NCBI GenBank assembly: GCA_028279065.1
Contig: JANQSY010000148.1
Coordinates: forward strand, 17,435-81,434
Origin: Cytophagales bacterium
Lineage (GTDB): Bacteria > Bacteroidota > Bacteroidia > Cytophagales > CCMP332
Reading direction: 5' to 3'
Length of the DNA stretch: 64,000 nt
Shown: one piece after another, positions 8,353 through 17,726 of the stretch
Position numbering within the stretch: position 1 is the stretch's first letter
How the letters are laid out: the number at the start of each line of letters is the position of its first letter
Notes under the pieces: generated by a model
Seen by the model: the letters and a program-made list of their open reading frames with translations, nothing else
Told to the model about the DNA's origin: nothing
The model's database searches: none
Translations under genes and position numbers: made by a program

Positions 8353-10196
8353 GACGTCTCTTTCAAATATTACTACTGGTGTTTGGTCCTTTCCAACTCG
8401 TAAGCTATGCCCAGATCCTGGATGACACCACCAAGCAGGTTTATGGCCTGCATACAACCCAATTCTTGACAGAAGAAGATATATTTCTAAATCGCCAGAA
8501 TTATAGGGAGATAGATACCATCCTTACCGATATCCATAGATACCGGTATATACTTTATAAGAATAACTATCACCAGGATCTTGGAAATGTAGGAACAGCA
8601 TTGTGGCCAACCTATTTCAGGCCGGAATCCGAATCAGGAAGAACCCACGGTATCAATATTTATAGGGAATATGCTATCGACCCAAGAAAGATCAAGTACT
8701 ACGATACCAAGTCTCCCTATACCGAGTTAAAATATGTCCAGGGTACTCAGCGATACGCAGACCTTTATGTGGATTTCGCCAGGAATATTAGACCCAATTG
8801 GTCAGCTGGTTTTATTATCCGTCGGTTTACCACCGACAAGATTCTTGGTTCTGCCAACAGGGAATTGCAAACCGACCATTGGTCAGTGGCGGTCCAAACC
8901 GCATTTCATTCCCGAGATGGCCGGTATCGCCTGCTGTATAACTTCACCCACCTGAATCATACCATTAATGAGCAGGGAGGAATAAATCCCAATGAAGAGG
9001 ATGAGATCCCGGAGGACCTTTATGTGTATGAGCTGGCCAATGTTTGGCTGGATGATGTCAAATCAACCGAGCGAAGGAACCTTCACCATATCTACCATCA
9101 ATTCGCCCTGGATACCGGTGTTAAGGCTAATCTCAAATTTTTTCAGGTCCTTGAAAGGTCCCTAATAAAGAACAGGTATGAGGATCAAAATCTTCAGGAA
9201 AATTATCCTTACTATCCGAATGTCTATTATGATACTTCGGCGACTGTTTTCGCAAGCGACTTTGAAAGATATGAGCAGAAAACCGGAGCTGCCGGAATAT
9301 GGAGGGGTTGGCAGCTTGCGGGGTTTGTTAGAACAAGGTTGTTGTATGCCAACCTTTATGATGAATGGGAAGATGAATGGTTTTTAGGCGGAACCTTTAC
9401 CAAGGAATTTAATCTCAAGAACCAGGACTCTCTTTTCTTCGATTTCAGATTTGAACAGATGCTTGATAATGATGCAGGTAGGATCTCAACCAGTTTGGGA
9501 TATAAGGGTTTCGGATTTAAGTATAATTTCCTGAATCGAAAGCCTTCGGTGATCGAGAGCCGTATGTATTCCAATTTCTATGTCTGGGATAATCAATTCG
9601 GGAATATGAATTCCTCTACCTATGAGCTTTTCTACCAGTTCGATAGCAAACCCATACAATTGCGGCCCGCCATCCGCGTAGATGATATAGAGAATTACAT
9701 CTACTATGGCAGGGAGGCAATGCCAATTCAGGCAGATGAGAGGATCAGGACCATTTCAGGAGTATTGGATTTTAATTTTCATATCGGAAAATGGCATTTT
9801 CTTAACCGTGTGGTTTACTCCACCCTTGATGGTCCGGATGTCATCAGATTTCCGGAGATCCTCTATAGTGGAAGGTACTTTTATTCAAGCGGTTTCAGAA
9901 GCGGTAAGATCGATTTCCAAATAGGGTTTGAGACCACCTACAGAAGTAAGTACTATGGGCATGATTATATGCCTGCCAATTTTCAGTTCTTCTTACAGGA
10001 TGAGTTCCCGCTAGACCAGATCATTATTCCTGACTTTTTCCTTAATCTTCATTTCAGAAGTGCTGAGGCTTTTATTTCGGTTCCTTATTTTACTCAGGGC
10101 TGGTTATCTCCCGGGTATTTTACTACGCCATATTATACAGGCTATACCAGGCCACAACTTGTTGAGTTTGGATTTAGATGGAGATTCTTTGACTGA
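8349..10196 (+). CDS. putative Bacteroidota porin (outer-membrane beta-barrel)
   Basis: A 615-residue exported protein with signal peptide MRRLFQILLLVFGPFQLVSYAQ and a body of alternating aromatic beta-strands ending in F (VEFGFRWRFFD), typical for outer-membrane barrels. The N-terminal part (YREIDTILTDIHRYRY, GTALWPTYF) resembles the Bacteroidota putative porin family that is often found near lpxK. The start is TTG at 8349, overlapping the lpxK stop. The 3' end overlaps the likely miaE start. The transported solute is unknown. Confidence 0.78.
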   Translation: MRRLFQILLLVFGPFQLVSYAQILDDTTKQVYGLHTTQFLTEEDIFLNRQNYREIDTILTDIHRYRYILYKNNYHQDLGNVGTALWPTYFRPESESGRTHGINIYREYAIDPRKIKYYDTKSPYTELKYVQGTQRYADLYVDFARNIRPNWSAGFIIRRFTTDKILGSANRELQTDHWSVAVQTAFHSRDGRYRLLYNFTHLNHTINEQGGINPNEEDEIPEDLYVYELANVWLDDVKSTERRNLHHIYHQFALDTGVKANLKFFQVLERSLIKNRYEDQNLQENYPYYPNVYYDTSATVFASDFERYEQKTGAAGIWRGWQLAGFVRTRLLYANLYDEWEDEWFLGGTFTKEFNLKNQDSLFFDFRFEQMLDNDAGRISTSLGYKGFGFKYNFLNRKPSVIESRMYSNFYVWDNQFGNMNSSTYELFYQFDSKPIQLRPAIRVDDIENYIYYGREAMPIQADERIRTISGVLDFNFHIGKWHFLNRVVYSTLDGPDVIRFPEILYSGRYFYSSGFRSGKIDFQIGFETTYRSKYYGHDYMPANFQFFLQDEFPLDQIIIPDFFLNLHFRSAEAFISVPYFTQGWLSPGYFTTPYYTGYTRPQLVEFGFRWRFFD

Positions 10197-10791
10197 CGAT
10201 AGAAAATTCACCCTTGGCCTTGACCTTCCGAGCGATCCCAGGTGGGTTGACCTGGCTTCAAAGTCTGAAGCTGAGATCCTGATCGATCATGCCTACTGTG
10301 AACAGAAGGCTGCGACCACCTGCATTTCATTGATCGTAAGGTATTCTGATTATGAGGAAGTCGTGGATGAAGTAACCCCGGTTGTGTCCGAGGAATGGGC
10401 TCATTTTCGAAAAGTTTTAAAGGAGATGAAAAAGCGAGGCATCAAAATGGGGAAACAGAGAAAGGATGAATATGTGAATAAGATCAGATCGGTTTTCAGG
10501 AAGGGAGGAGAAAAGAATGCTCAATTGATGGAGCAGCTTCTTTTTGCTGCCTTGATAGAAGCCAGAAGCTGCGAAAGATTTAAACAGCTTTGGAAAAATC
10601 ATCCTGATCCATTTTTCCGGGATTTCTATTATGATTTCATGGTATCAGAAGCAGGCCATTATAAGATGTTCCTTAGTCTCGCGAAGAAGTATAACGATGA
10701 AATGGTGGTGGAAAGAAGGTGGAGAGAGATCCTGAAGGAAGAGGGTAAGATAATGAAGGAACTTGAGCCCAAGGGAGACAGATTTCATTAG
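10189..10791 (+). CDS. miaE: tRNA-(ms2io6A)-hydroxylase-like diiron enzyme
   Basis: A 200-residue ferritin-like diiron protein. The family start LGLDLPSDPRWVDLA is followed by helical ligand motifs: ILIDHAYCEQKA, EEWAHF (ExxH), IEARSCERF and SEAGHYKMF (ExxH). MiaE hydroxylates the isopentenyl-type modification at tRNA position 37. The start is placed at TTG 10189 (MTDDRKFTLGL), overlapping the porin stop; the reading frame is open further upstream to 10060, but that part lies inside the porin gene. The 3' end shares the tetranucleotide TTAG with the convergent DUF481 gene. Whether the substrate in this organism is ms2i6A is inferred from the family. Confidence 0.85.
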   Translation: MTDDRKFTLGLDLPSDPRWVDLASKSEAEILIDHAYCEQKAATTCISLIVRYSDYEEVVDEVTPVVSEEWAHFRKVLKEMKKRGIKMGKQRKDEYVNKIRSVFRKGGEKNAQLMEQLLFAALIEARSCERFKQLWKNHPDPFFRDFYYDFMVSEAGHYKMFLSLAKKYNDEMVVERRWREILKEEGKIMKELEPKGDRFH

Positions 10792-11813
10792 AACTTGTAA
10801 CTGATGGTGGTTGTAATACCATAGTCATTGTTGCTTGCAGATACCGCCACAGGATCGGAGTCAAAGGTCTGGTAAAAGGTGAGTTTGAGAAAAAAATCCG
10901 CAAGCAACTCTATCCTTGCCGAAGCGTCTGTATTGAACCTATTCCTGCCTGGCAATGAAAAACTCGGAACATAGGAGACTCCTACCGAAATATCCAATTC
11001 AGGATCCAATACTCGTTTTACGATCACATAACCCGTAATCAAAGCTTCAAAGTTCTGTCTTGTAGGTTCGTCATCGAGGGGGGTTTCATATGAATATTGA
11101 GGGCCTAAGGAGAACTGTACTCCAGCTATATGGCTTTCTACAACTCTCAAACCAAGCATCGGACTGACATTCATCCTTGATTCCAGACCTAATTCCGAGT
11201 TCTGTTCGAATGCCGTATACCCCCTGAAAAACCAGAATTGGTGGAAGTAATTATCATACAATATCCTCAGATCCTGCTTCCTGGCTGTTTCGTTCTCATT
11301 TCCCTGGAAGGTGTTGATAATGTCATAGCTAAGTTTAAACAGGTTCTTTGTGGCCCTATATTGAAAAGTTCCACCAAAGTTCAGGTTGGTCACGTTACTT
11401 GCCTTGGTATAAGAAAACCCAAGATCAACGTTTCCATCTATCCTGGCTTTGAAAGTTCTTTTGATAGGGATAAGAACCGCGATCGAGTGAAGGTCAAAAC
11501 TTTCCTTAAGGCCCGGGATCAGGTTGAAGACGTTATTGTCGATCGAATTGGAATCCAGTGACCCATAGTAATGGCTGCCATCATCCAATTTTATTTCGTA
11601 GAGTTTATTCGAATAAACCGCCGTTACATAATGCCATTTGATCTTAATGGTCCCTGCGCTTGTAGTCGAGAAAGAGAGGACATCGAATTGAAGTCCTTTG
11701 ATCTCCCCGATCAATCGATCTCCGTTGTATAGGTAGACGGTATCGGTCTTTTGGGCTTGGGCACAAAATACGATTCCGAGCGATGCAAAAACTATTAAGA
11801 GAAACCTTTTCAA
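10788..11813 (-). CDS. DUF481 outer-membrane beta-barrel protein
   Basis: A 341-residue exported protein, signal peptide MKRFLLIVFASLGIVFCAQAQ, then a small N-terminal domain (TDTVYLYNGDRLIGEIKGL ... WHYVTAVYSNKLYEIKLDDG) and a C-terminal DUF481-type barrel of paired amphipathic strands ending ITTTISYKF. The start is TTG at 11813, seven bases after the icmF stop; the frame stays open to 11903 but inside icmF. Likely co-transcribed with icmF. No enzymatic motif; a structural or salt-stress role is only a guess. The stop overlaps miaE by four bases. Confidence 0.8.
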   Translation of the reverse strand: MKRFLLIVFASLGIVFCAQAQKTDTVYLYNGDRLIGEIKGLQFDVLSFSTTSAGTIKIKWHYVTAVYSNKLYEIKLDDGSHYYGSLDSNSIDNNVFNLIPGLKESFDLHSIAVLIPIKRTFKARIDGNVDLGFSYTKASNVTNLNFGGTFQYRATKNLFKLSYDIINTFQGNENETARKQDLRILYDNYFHQFWFFRGYTAFEQNSELGLESRMNVSPMLGLRVVESHIAGVQFSLGPQYSYETPLDDEPTRQNFEALITGYVIVKRVLDPELDISVGVSYVPSFSLPGRNRFNTDASARIELLADFFLKLTFYQTFDSDPVAVSASNNDYGITTTISYKF

Positions 11814-11820
11814 ACAGGCA

Positions 11821-14800
11821 CTACATTGAACGGCGATATTGACCTCCAACCTCAAACAGTGATTCTGTGATCTGGCCGAGGGAACAAACCTTAGTAGCCT
11901 CAATCAAGGCATCGAAGATATTTTCATTTTTTAAGGCTCTCTCTTGCACAAGATCAAGTGTCTTTTTAGACTCTTTTTCCTTTGCCTTGTGGAGACCACG
12001 GATGGTCTTGATCTGGCCTTCCTTTTCGGTCTTTGTTGCCCTGATCACTTCGCCTGGAATAATGGTTGGACTTCCCTTCGAGCTCAGGAAAGTATTCACA
12101 CCGATTATCGGATAATCCCCGGTATGTTTCAGGGTTTCATAATAAAGACTTTCTTCCTGGATCTTGCCCCTTTGATACATGGTCTCCATTGCACCAAGGA
12201 CACCACCTCTTTCCGTGATCCTGTCAAACTCCATGAGGACAGCTTCCTCAACCAGATCCGTCAACTCTTCAATAATGAATGATCCCTGGGAAGGGTTTTC
12301 ATTTTTTGCAAGTCCCAGCTCCTTATTGATGATCAACTGGATGGCCATGGCCCTCCTGACTGATTCTTCGGTTGGGGTTGTAATTGCCTCATCATAAGCA
12401 TTGGTGTGCAGAGAATTGCAATTGTCATAGATGGCATAAAGAGCCTGAAGAGTGGTCCGGATATCATTGAAATCGATTTCCTGGGCATGAAGGGATCGGC
12501 CAGAGGTCTGAATGTGATATTTGAGCATTTGGGATCTCTTATTTGCCCCGTATTTCTCCCTCATGGCTTTAGCCCAGATCCTTCTCGCTACCCTGCCGAT
12601 CACCGCATATTCGGGATCCACGCCGTTTGAGAAGAAGAATGAGAGGTTCGGTGCAAAATCATCGATATCCATTCCCCTGCTCAAATAATACTCCACATAG
12701 GTGAAGCCATTGGAAAGGGTAAACGCCAGCTGTGTAATTGGATTGGCGCCCGCTTCAGCAATATGATATCCTGAAATGGAAACAGAATAGAAGTTCCTCA
12801 CCTTATTGTCAATGAAGTATTCCTGGACATCGCCCATAAGCTTCAGGGCGAACTCAGTGGAAAAGATGCAGGTGTTTTGAGCCTGATCTTCTTTCAAAAT
12901 ATCAGCCTGAACGGTTCCTCTCACTTTTGAAAGGGTGTCGGCCTTGATCTTTTCATAGGTCTCCTTCGGAAGAACCTGATCTCCTGTTACACCCAGCAGG
13001 GTCAATCCCAAACCCTTATTGGTTCTTGGGAGTTTTCCTTGATAAACAGGCTTAAGTTTCTCCTTACCCTTGTAAAGGGCTTTGATCTTCGATTCCACCT
13101 TTTTATTAAGCCCGTTTTCCGCAATGTATTTTTCACATTGCTGGTCAATAGCGGCATTTAGGAAAAAGGCCAGGACCATGGGAGCTGGTCCATTGATCGT
13201 CATTGAAACCGATGTGTTTGGTGCGCACAGGTCAAATCCCGAATAAAGTTTTTTTGCATCATCTAGGCAGCAGATACTTACTCCGGCATTCCCGATCTTC
13301 CCATAGATGTCGGGGCGATAGTCAGGGTCTCTTCCGTAAAGGGTGACCGAATCAAAGGCGGTGGATAAACGGATGGCTGGCATACTTTCGCTCACGTAAT
13401 GGAAACGCTTGTTGGTCCTTTCGGGACCTCCTTCTCCAGCGAACATCCTTGTAGGATCCTCCTCTTGTCTTTTGAAGGGGTAGATGCCAGCAGTAAAAGG
13501 AAACTCCCCGGGAACATTTTCCTGCATCATCCATTTCAGCAGATCCCCCCATGCTTTGAATCTCGGGGTTGCGATCTTAGGAACCTGGGTGTGAGACAAG
13601 GATTCCACATGTGTTTTGATCTGCAGGATTCTATCCCTTACCTTGAATTTGAAGATCTCATCCCTATAGGCTTTTTCTTTCGAAGGCCAGTTTTTCAATA
13701 GCTCTTTGCTATTTGGCAGCAACTGATTTTCAAGGTTTTTGATCCTCTTTTTGATGGAGCTAATCGCTGATTTATCCTCCTTAGAGTCCAGATTACTGAC
13801 CGAGAGCTCAAGAGCATAAAGGTTTTGCGCAATCTCCGCCTGTTCTTCAACGAGCTTTCCATAATCACGAATGTTCTCCGATATCTCAGATAGGTATCTT
13901 ACCCGTTTCGGAGGAATAATATGATCGTTCTCATTGATCCTGTCTGCGCCTCTTTTTGACAGATCAAAACTTCCATTTGTTTTTTCGTTGAGCTGACCCA
14001 TGAGGTGGATATATAGCCCATTCATGCCTTGATCATTGAACTGGGAGGCAGTGGTGCCAAACACGGGCAGATCGTCTGGAGAAGAATGAAATAGTTTATG
14101 ATTCCTCTGGTATTGTTTTTTGACATCCCTCAATGCGTCCAAAGCTCCCTTCTTGTCGAATTTATTAAGCGCAATGACATCTGCGAAGTCAAGCATATCG
14201 ATCTTCTCCAACTGACTTGCAGCGCCATACTCAGGGGTCATTACGTAGAGGGAAGTATCGGCGTAGTCCAAGATCTCTGTATCGCTTTGACCTATACCTG
14301 AGGTCTCGAGAATGATAAGATCATAATTCCCTGCTTTTAGAATGTCCAGAGCTTCTCCCACATGTTTCGAAAGTGCCAGATTGCTTTGCCTCGTAGCGAG
14401 GGATCTCATATAAACCCTGGGATGGTTGACTGCATTCATTCTTATCCTATCCCCCAACAAAGCACCACCGGTTTTTCTCTTTGAAGGATCAACGGAAATG
14501 ATTCCCACTTTCTTCTTTGGAAAATCGATAAGGAACCTTCTCAAAAGCTCATCCACCAATGAGGATTTTCCTGCACCTCCGGTACCAGTGATTCCCAGGA
14601 TCGGGGCTTTGGAACTCGTGGCTTCCTGTCTGATCTTCTTGATGACCTCCACAGTGCCTTTAACTTTATTCTCCGCCGCTGTGATCAGTCTTGCAATGCT
14701 GTTCTTGTCTCCGGTCAGTAAGCTCTTTGGCTCTCCATTGAGGCTCTTAACCGGGATGAAATCGCTGTTTTTTACCAGGTCATTGATCATACCCTGTAAC

Positions 14801-15192
14801 CCCAACTTACGGCCGTCATCGGGGGAATAGATACGAGCAATCCCATAGTCCATCAATTCTTTGATCTCTTCAGGAAGGATCACCCCTCCTCCTCCTCCGA
14901 AAATTTTGATCTGTGGAGCACCCTTTTCTTTCAGGAGGTCATACATGTATTTGAAATACTCCATATGTCCACCCTGATAGGAGGTCATAGCTATCGCTTG
15001 GGCATCTTCCTGGATCGCGCAATTCACCACTTCATCCACACTCCGGTCATGACCAAGATGAATAACCTCTACTCCTGTGGATTGAATGATCCGGCGCATT
15101 ATGTTGATCGCAGCATCATGTCCATCAAAAAGTGAAGCAGCTGTTACTATTCTTACCTTATTATTGGGTTTATATGGTACTTCTTCTGTCAT
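11821..15192 (-). CDS. icmF: fused B12-dependent acyl-CoA mutase with G-protein chaperone (IcmF type)
   Basis: One 1123-residue chain with three parts. The N-terminal cobalamin-binding domain has FDGHDAAIN (cobalt-ligand His25), [10 protein letters not shown] and IFGGGGGVI. The middle MeaB/ArgK-like GTPase has P-loop GTGGAGKSS near residue 203, [26 protein letters not shown] and NKFD. The C-terminal substrate-binding mutase domain has [24 protein letters not shown]. This order is that of IcmF, which interconverts isobutyryl-CoA and n-butyryl-CoA (some members act on pivalyl-CoA), rather than of two-subunit methylmalonyl-CoA mutase. The ATG at 15192 follows an exact -7 box. DUF481 gene follows after 7 bases. 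Substrate preference is inferred. Confidence 0.92.
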   Translation of the reverse strand: MTEEVPYKPNNKVRIVTAASLFDGHDAAINIMRRIIQSTGVEVIHLGHDRSVDEVVNCAIQEDAQAIAMTSYQGGHMEYFKYMYDLLKEKGAPQIKIFGGGGGVILPEEIKELMDYGIARIYSPDDGRKLGLQGMINDLVKNSDFIPVKSLNGEPKSLLTGDKNSIARLITAAENKVKGTVEVIKKIRQEATSSKAPILGITGTGGAGKSSLVDELLRRFLIDFPKKKVGIISVDPSKRKTGGALLGDRIRMNAVNHPRVYMRSLATRQSNLALSKHVGEALDILKAGNYDLIILETSGIGQSDTEILDYADTSLYVMTPEYGAASQLEKIDMLDFADVIALNKFDKKGALDALRDVKKQYQRNHKLFHSSPDDLPVFGTTASQFNDQGMNGLYIHLMGQLNEKTNGSFDLSKRGADRINENDHIIPPKRVRYLSEISENIRDYGKLVEEQAEIAQNLYALELSVSNLDSKEDKSAISSIKKRIKNLENQLLPNSKELLKNWPSKEKAYRDEIFKFKVRDRILQIKTHVESLSHTQVPKIATPRFKAWGDLLKWMMQENVPGEFPFTAGIYPFKRQEEDPTRMFAGEGGPERTNKRFHYVSESMPAIRLSTAFDSVTLYGRDPDYRPDIYGKIGNAGVSICCLDDAKKLYSGFDLCAPNTSVSMTINGPAPMVLAFFLNAAIDQQCEKYIAENGLNKKVESKIKALYKGKEKLKPVYQGKLPRTNKGLGLTLLGVTGDQVLPKETYEKIKADTLSKVRGTVQADILKEDQAQNTCIFSTEFALKLMGDVQEYFIDNKVRNFYSVSISGYHIAEAGANPITQLAFTLSNGFTYVEYYLSRGMDIDDFAPNLSFFFSNGVDPEYAVIGRVARRIWAKAMREKYGANKRSQMLKYHIQTSGRSLHAQEIDFNDIRTTLQALYAIYDNCNSLHTNAYDEAITTPTEESVRRAMAIQLIINKELGLAKNENPSQGSFIIEELTDLVEEAVLMEFDRITERGGVLGAMETMYQRGKIQEESLYYETLKHTGDYPIIGVNTFLSSKGSPTIIPGEVIRATKTEKEGQIKTIRGLHKAKEKESKKTLDLVQERALKNENIFDALIEATKVCSLGQITESLFEVGGQYRRSM

Positions 15193-15210
15193 AAGGAAGG
15201 ATTAGACCTG

Positions 15211-15218
15211 CAAATTTA
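15211..15218 (-). promoter_or_regulatory. -7 box of the icmF promoter
   Basis: Minus-strand TAAATTTG matches TAnnTTTG exactly and ends 18 bases before the icmF ATG. No clear TTG at -33 was found; the upstream DUF5686 stop lies about 20 bases before the box. Confidence 0.45.
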
Positions 15219-15238
15219 AAGAATAGGCCTTTTTTCTA

Positions 15239-17638
15239 CTAAACCCCGAAGTTCAGGGCCAATTTAAAAACCAGGTTGTCCAATGGGTCAGAGAATCCGT
15301 AAGGACCATACCGGTAAAAGAAGCCTGCACCAATTCCCGTTTTCAAGCCCAAATTCCGGAATATGATCAGGTCATTAATAAACAAGCCGGATTCAAAATA
15401 CCCCTTCTCCATGGTTTCGAAATCTATTCCATCATGAACTTCTTTGTTCCTCAAGTTGCCGAAACCAATGTTATGAGACATTTCAAGCGTTGGGAAATGA
15501 TTGAGGAACTTGATCGAAATGGGACCAAAGTTGTGAGAGTAAAAGATTGCAAACATTTGATCGGATAGGAATTCATTATATCTCATGGTCTCAAAGGCAT
15601 TGTGGATCACAATTGAAAATTCCCGAAATCCACCATGACCATTGAAGAGTTTGCCATAAGGCAAAACATCCGGTGTGTAATTAAAAACCAACCTAAAATG
15701 ACTCTTCCCATATCCAAGAAACCTTTCAACATACTCCAATTTTGACTCCCATTTAAAGAAGCTGTATTCCCCTCCAAACCAATCGTTTCCGAATGTCAGT
15801 TTGGCCCAGAAAATGGGGTATGGCTTTTTAATGGATATCCTATCCCAGACCGATTGAATGTATTGTTCTCCATATCCCAATCTGAACTGTATCCCCAGTT
15901 CGGAATATTCATATTGATCGATGTTCTGATCCCTGAATGAATACCGGTATTGAGGGTCTTCGACACTTCTTTGATATGAGATCCACCCTGAAAGATATTT
16001 CGATATCCTTCCTCCTGTCCCTATGTTGAATCTGTCAACCATATCGAAGATCGAAAGCTGATATGCCCTCAACCTTTCAGTGTTGAACATTCTCTTATCC
16101 CTCTCATATGAAGTACTTCCGGCCTCCCTTAGATCTCTTTCTGCCAGAATCTTTATTTCCCATAGTGGAGTTCCCCCAGGGAAGAAGGAAAAATCCCCTC
16201 CATATTTTGCCTGCTCATCACCAAACCCGTAGCCTCCAAACCCACCGAGCTTGATGTACCTGGAAAACCTGTGGTTGGTGTGAAGTCCAAATCCAAGGCG
16301 GATATCCTCATAAAGGTTGAAATTGATGATCCTGTTCATGTCAAGATCCACCCATTTAAATGGCACCTTTCCATAGTAGATCCTTTCCCCGAATGTTGCC
16401 AGATTCTCAAGACTTTCAATCCTTCCGAGTGAATCATAGAACTCAAGAGTTGCTTCATCCTTTTCGGTGAACTTCTCCATTCTTAGATCCTGCCAGGCTT
16501 CCTGGTCTTTTGTGATGGAGTCTGGATATTCCAATACCACCTCATCATAAAATGACCTGGAGGAGGATATTGGTTCCAGTGGCTGTTGGAAGTAGGATCT
16601 TAGTGATCCCTTAACCCCTGAGATCATCCCTATCCTCGTGATGAAGAAATCTGTTTTTTGCTCCAAGGGAAAAAGTGCTCCCTTTTGGAATACATATTCC
16701 TCAGCATGAACCAGCCTGAGCTTGGATTCTAATGCCGGTCCTGCGACTATTCTCTCGACTCTTTTGCCTGAAATGTTGACTACCAAATAACCCTTTAGTT
16801 TTCCTACCCTTTTCCCGGCCTTGGGATGAAAAACGACTATGTTCAATGTGTCTTCCCCTAGATAAATGGTGTCCGAAGGATAAAAGAAATACCTTTTAAA
16901 AGGGTTTCCAGCTATTGGATTTGGGTAATGCTTGCTGAGTATCCTGTAATAGTTCTCAAACATCCCGCTTGGATCTGCCAGTGAATTGAGAGTGAATAGT
17001 GAGGGGTCTCCGATCCCGGTCACAGCTGCGGCCAGGATCTCCTCCTGTTGATGATTTCTTCCCAAAAGGTCCTTGCGACTGAAAGATTCCGCTAAGAATA
17101 AATGATGGTCCTTTCCAAAGTCCGGCAACCTGAAACCTCCTATCCTTCCGATCCTATTAACCAGATACTTGGTCTGCTGCAGGTTTTGGACCCCAAGATG
17201 AAATTTTGAGTAGGTTTTTTGGGAGTAAGGAATTGATTTTAAAGGGTTTAGTTTTAATGTATTTCTAAAAATGGCTTCCAGCAATTCTTGGAATCCTGCT
17301 TCGGTTTTTGATCCTGGTGGAATGATCGAGTTTTGGATCATCCGTATGTTCAGATCGTCGATACTATCGTTAAAGACCTGATAGATCATGGTCCTATGCA
17401 AGGGTGCCTTTATGGTCAGGCTGGCGATAGAATCCTTTTCCCGGATCTCAAAAGCTCCTTCTTTATCCCCAAGGTAGTGGATCCCAGAAGGCTGAGAAAT
17501 AAGATGTGGAAAAGGAATGGGTTGATTGTATAAAGTACCACTGATCTTACCCTTTAGGACCGTCTGTGCCGAGGCGATGTTTCCAAAACCGATGAGGAAC
17601 AGAATCAGTATGAAGGCTAGGGAGAAAGCCTTTTTCAC
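15239..17638 (-). CDS. DUF5686 / carboxypeptidase-regulatory-like outer-membrane protein
   Basis: A protein of about 799 residues: signal peptide MKKAFSLAFILILFLIGFGNIASAQ, a beta-sandwich resembling the carboxypeptidase regulatory (CarboxypepD_reg-like) domain (LKGKISGTLYNQPIPFPHL ... GAFEIREKDS), a DUF5686-like middle, and a C-terminal beta-barrel (many aromatic strands, ending VFKLALNFGV). Start is uncertain: TTG 17701, TTG 17665 and GTG 17638 are all in frame. TTG 17701 sits inside a promoter-like box, and GTG 17638 gives the cleanest signal peptide, so it is preferred. Function unknown; the family is a common Bacteroidota envelope protein. Confidence 0.75.
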   Translation of the reverse strand: MKKAFSLAFILILFLIGFGNIASAQTVLKGKISGTLYNQPIPFPHLISQPSGIHYLGDKEGAFEIREKDSIASLTIKAPLHRTMIYQVFNDSIDDLNIRMIQNSIIPPGSKTEAGFQELLEAIFRNTLKLNPLKSIPYSQKTYSKFHLGVQNLQQTKYLVNRIGRIGGFRLPDFGKDHHLFLAESFSRKDLLGRNHQQEEILAAAVTGIGDPSLFTLNSLADPSGMFENYYRILSKHYPNPIAGNPFKRYFFYPSDTIYLGEDTLNIVVFHPKAGKRVGKLKGYLVVNISGKRVERIVAGPALESKLRLVHAEEYVFQKGALFPLEQKTDFFITRIGMISGVKGSLRSYFQQPLEPISSSRSFYDEVVLEYPDSITKDQEAWQDLRMEKFTEKDEATLEFYDSLGRIESLENLATFGERIYYGKVPFKWVDLDMNRIINFNLYEDIRLGFGLHTNHRFSRYIKLGGFGGYGFGDEQAKYGGDFSFFPGGTPLWEIKILAERDLREAGSTSYERDKRMFNTERLRAYQLSIFDMVDRFNIGTGGRISKYLSGWISYQRSVEDPQYRYSFRDQNIDQYEYSELGIQFRLGYGEQYIQSVWDRISIKKPYPIFWAKLTFGNDWFGGEYSFFKWESKLEYVERFLGYGKSHFRLVFNYTPDVLPYGKLFNGHGGFREFSIVIHNAFETMRYNEFLSDQMFAIFYSHNFGPISIKFLNHFPTLEMSHNIGFGNLRNKEVHDGIDFETMEKGYFESGLFINDLIIFRNLGLKTGIGAGFFYRYGPYGFSDPLDNLVFKLALNFGV

Positions 17639-17697
17639 ACTGCTGGTTTTACTTTTGGAAAACAAATTGTTTGGCACCAAATACGATCTCTGCTGCC

Positions 17698-17726
17698 CCA
17701 AAATACAGATTTGAACCTCAATTCAA
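17698..17726 (-). promoter_or_regulatory. promoter in front of the DUF5686 gene
   Basis: Minus-strand TTG (17726-17724), 18-base spacer, TATTTTGG (17705-17698; one mismatch to TAnnTTTG). Spacing is good. The box overlaps the most upstream possible start codon (TTG 17701), which argues that translation begins further downstream. Confidence 0.4.

Noticed and set aside
10060..10188. N-terminal extension of miaE to an upstream ATG
   Set aside because: These 43 codons lie wholly inside the porin gene and have no family match; the MiaE core starts just after TTG 10189.
11814..11903. N-terminal extension of the DUF481 protein to 11903
   Set aside because: It lies inside icmF and precedes a good signal peptide that starts at TTG 11813.
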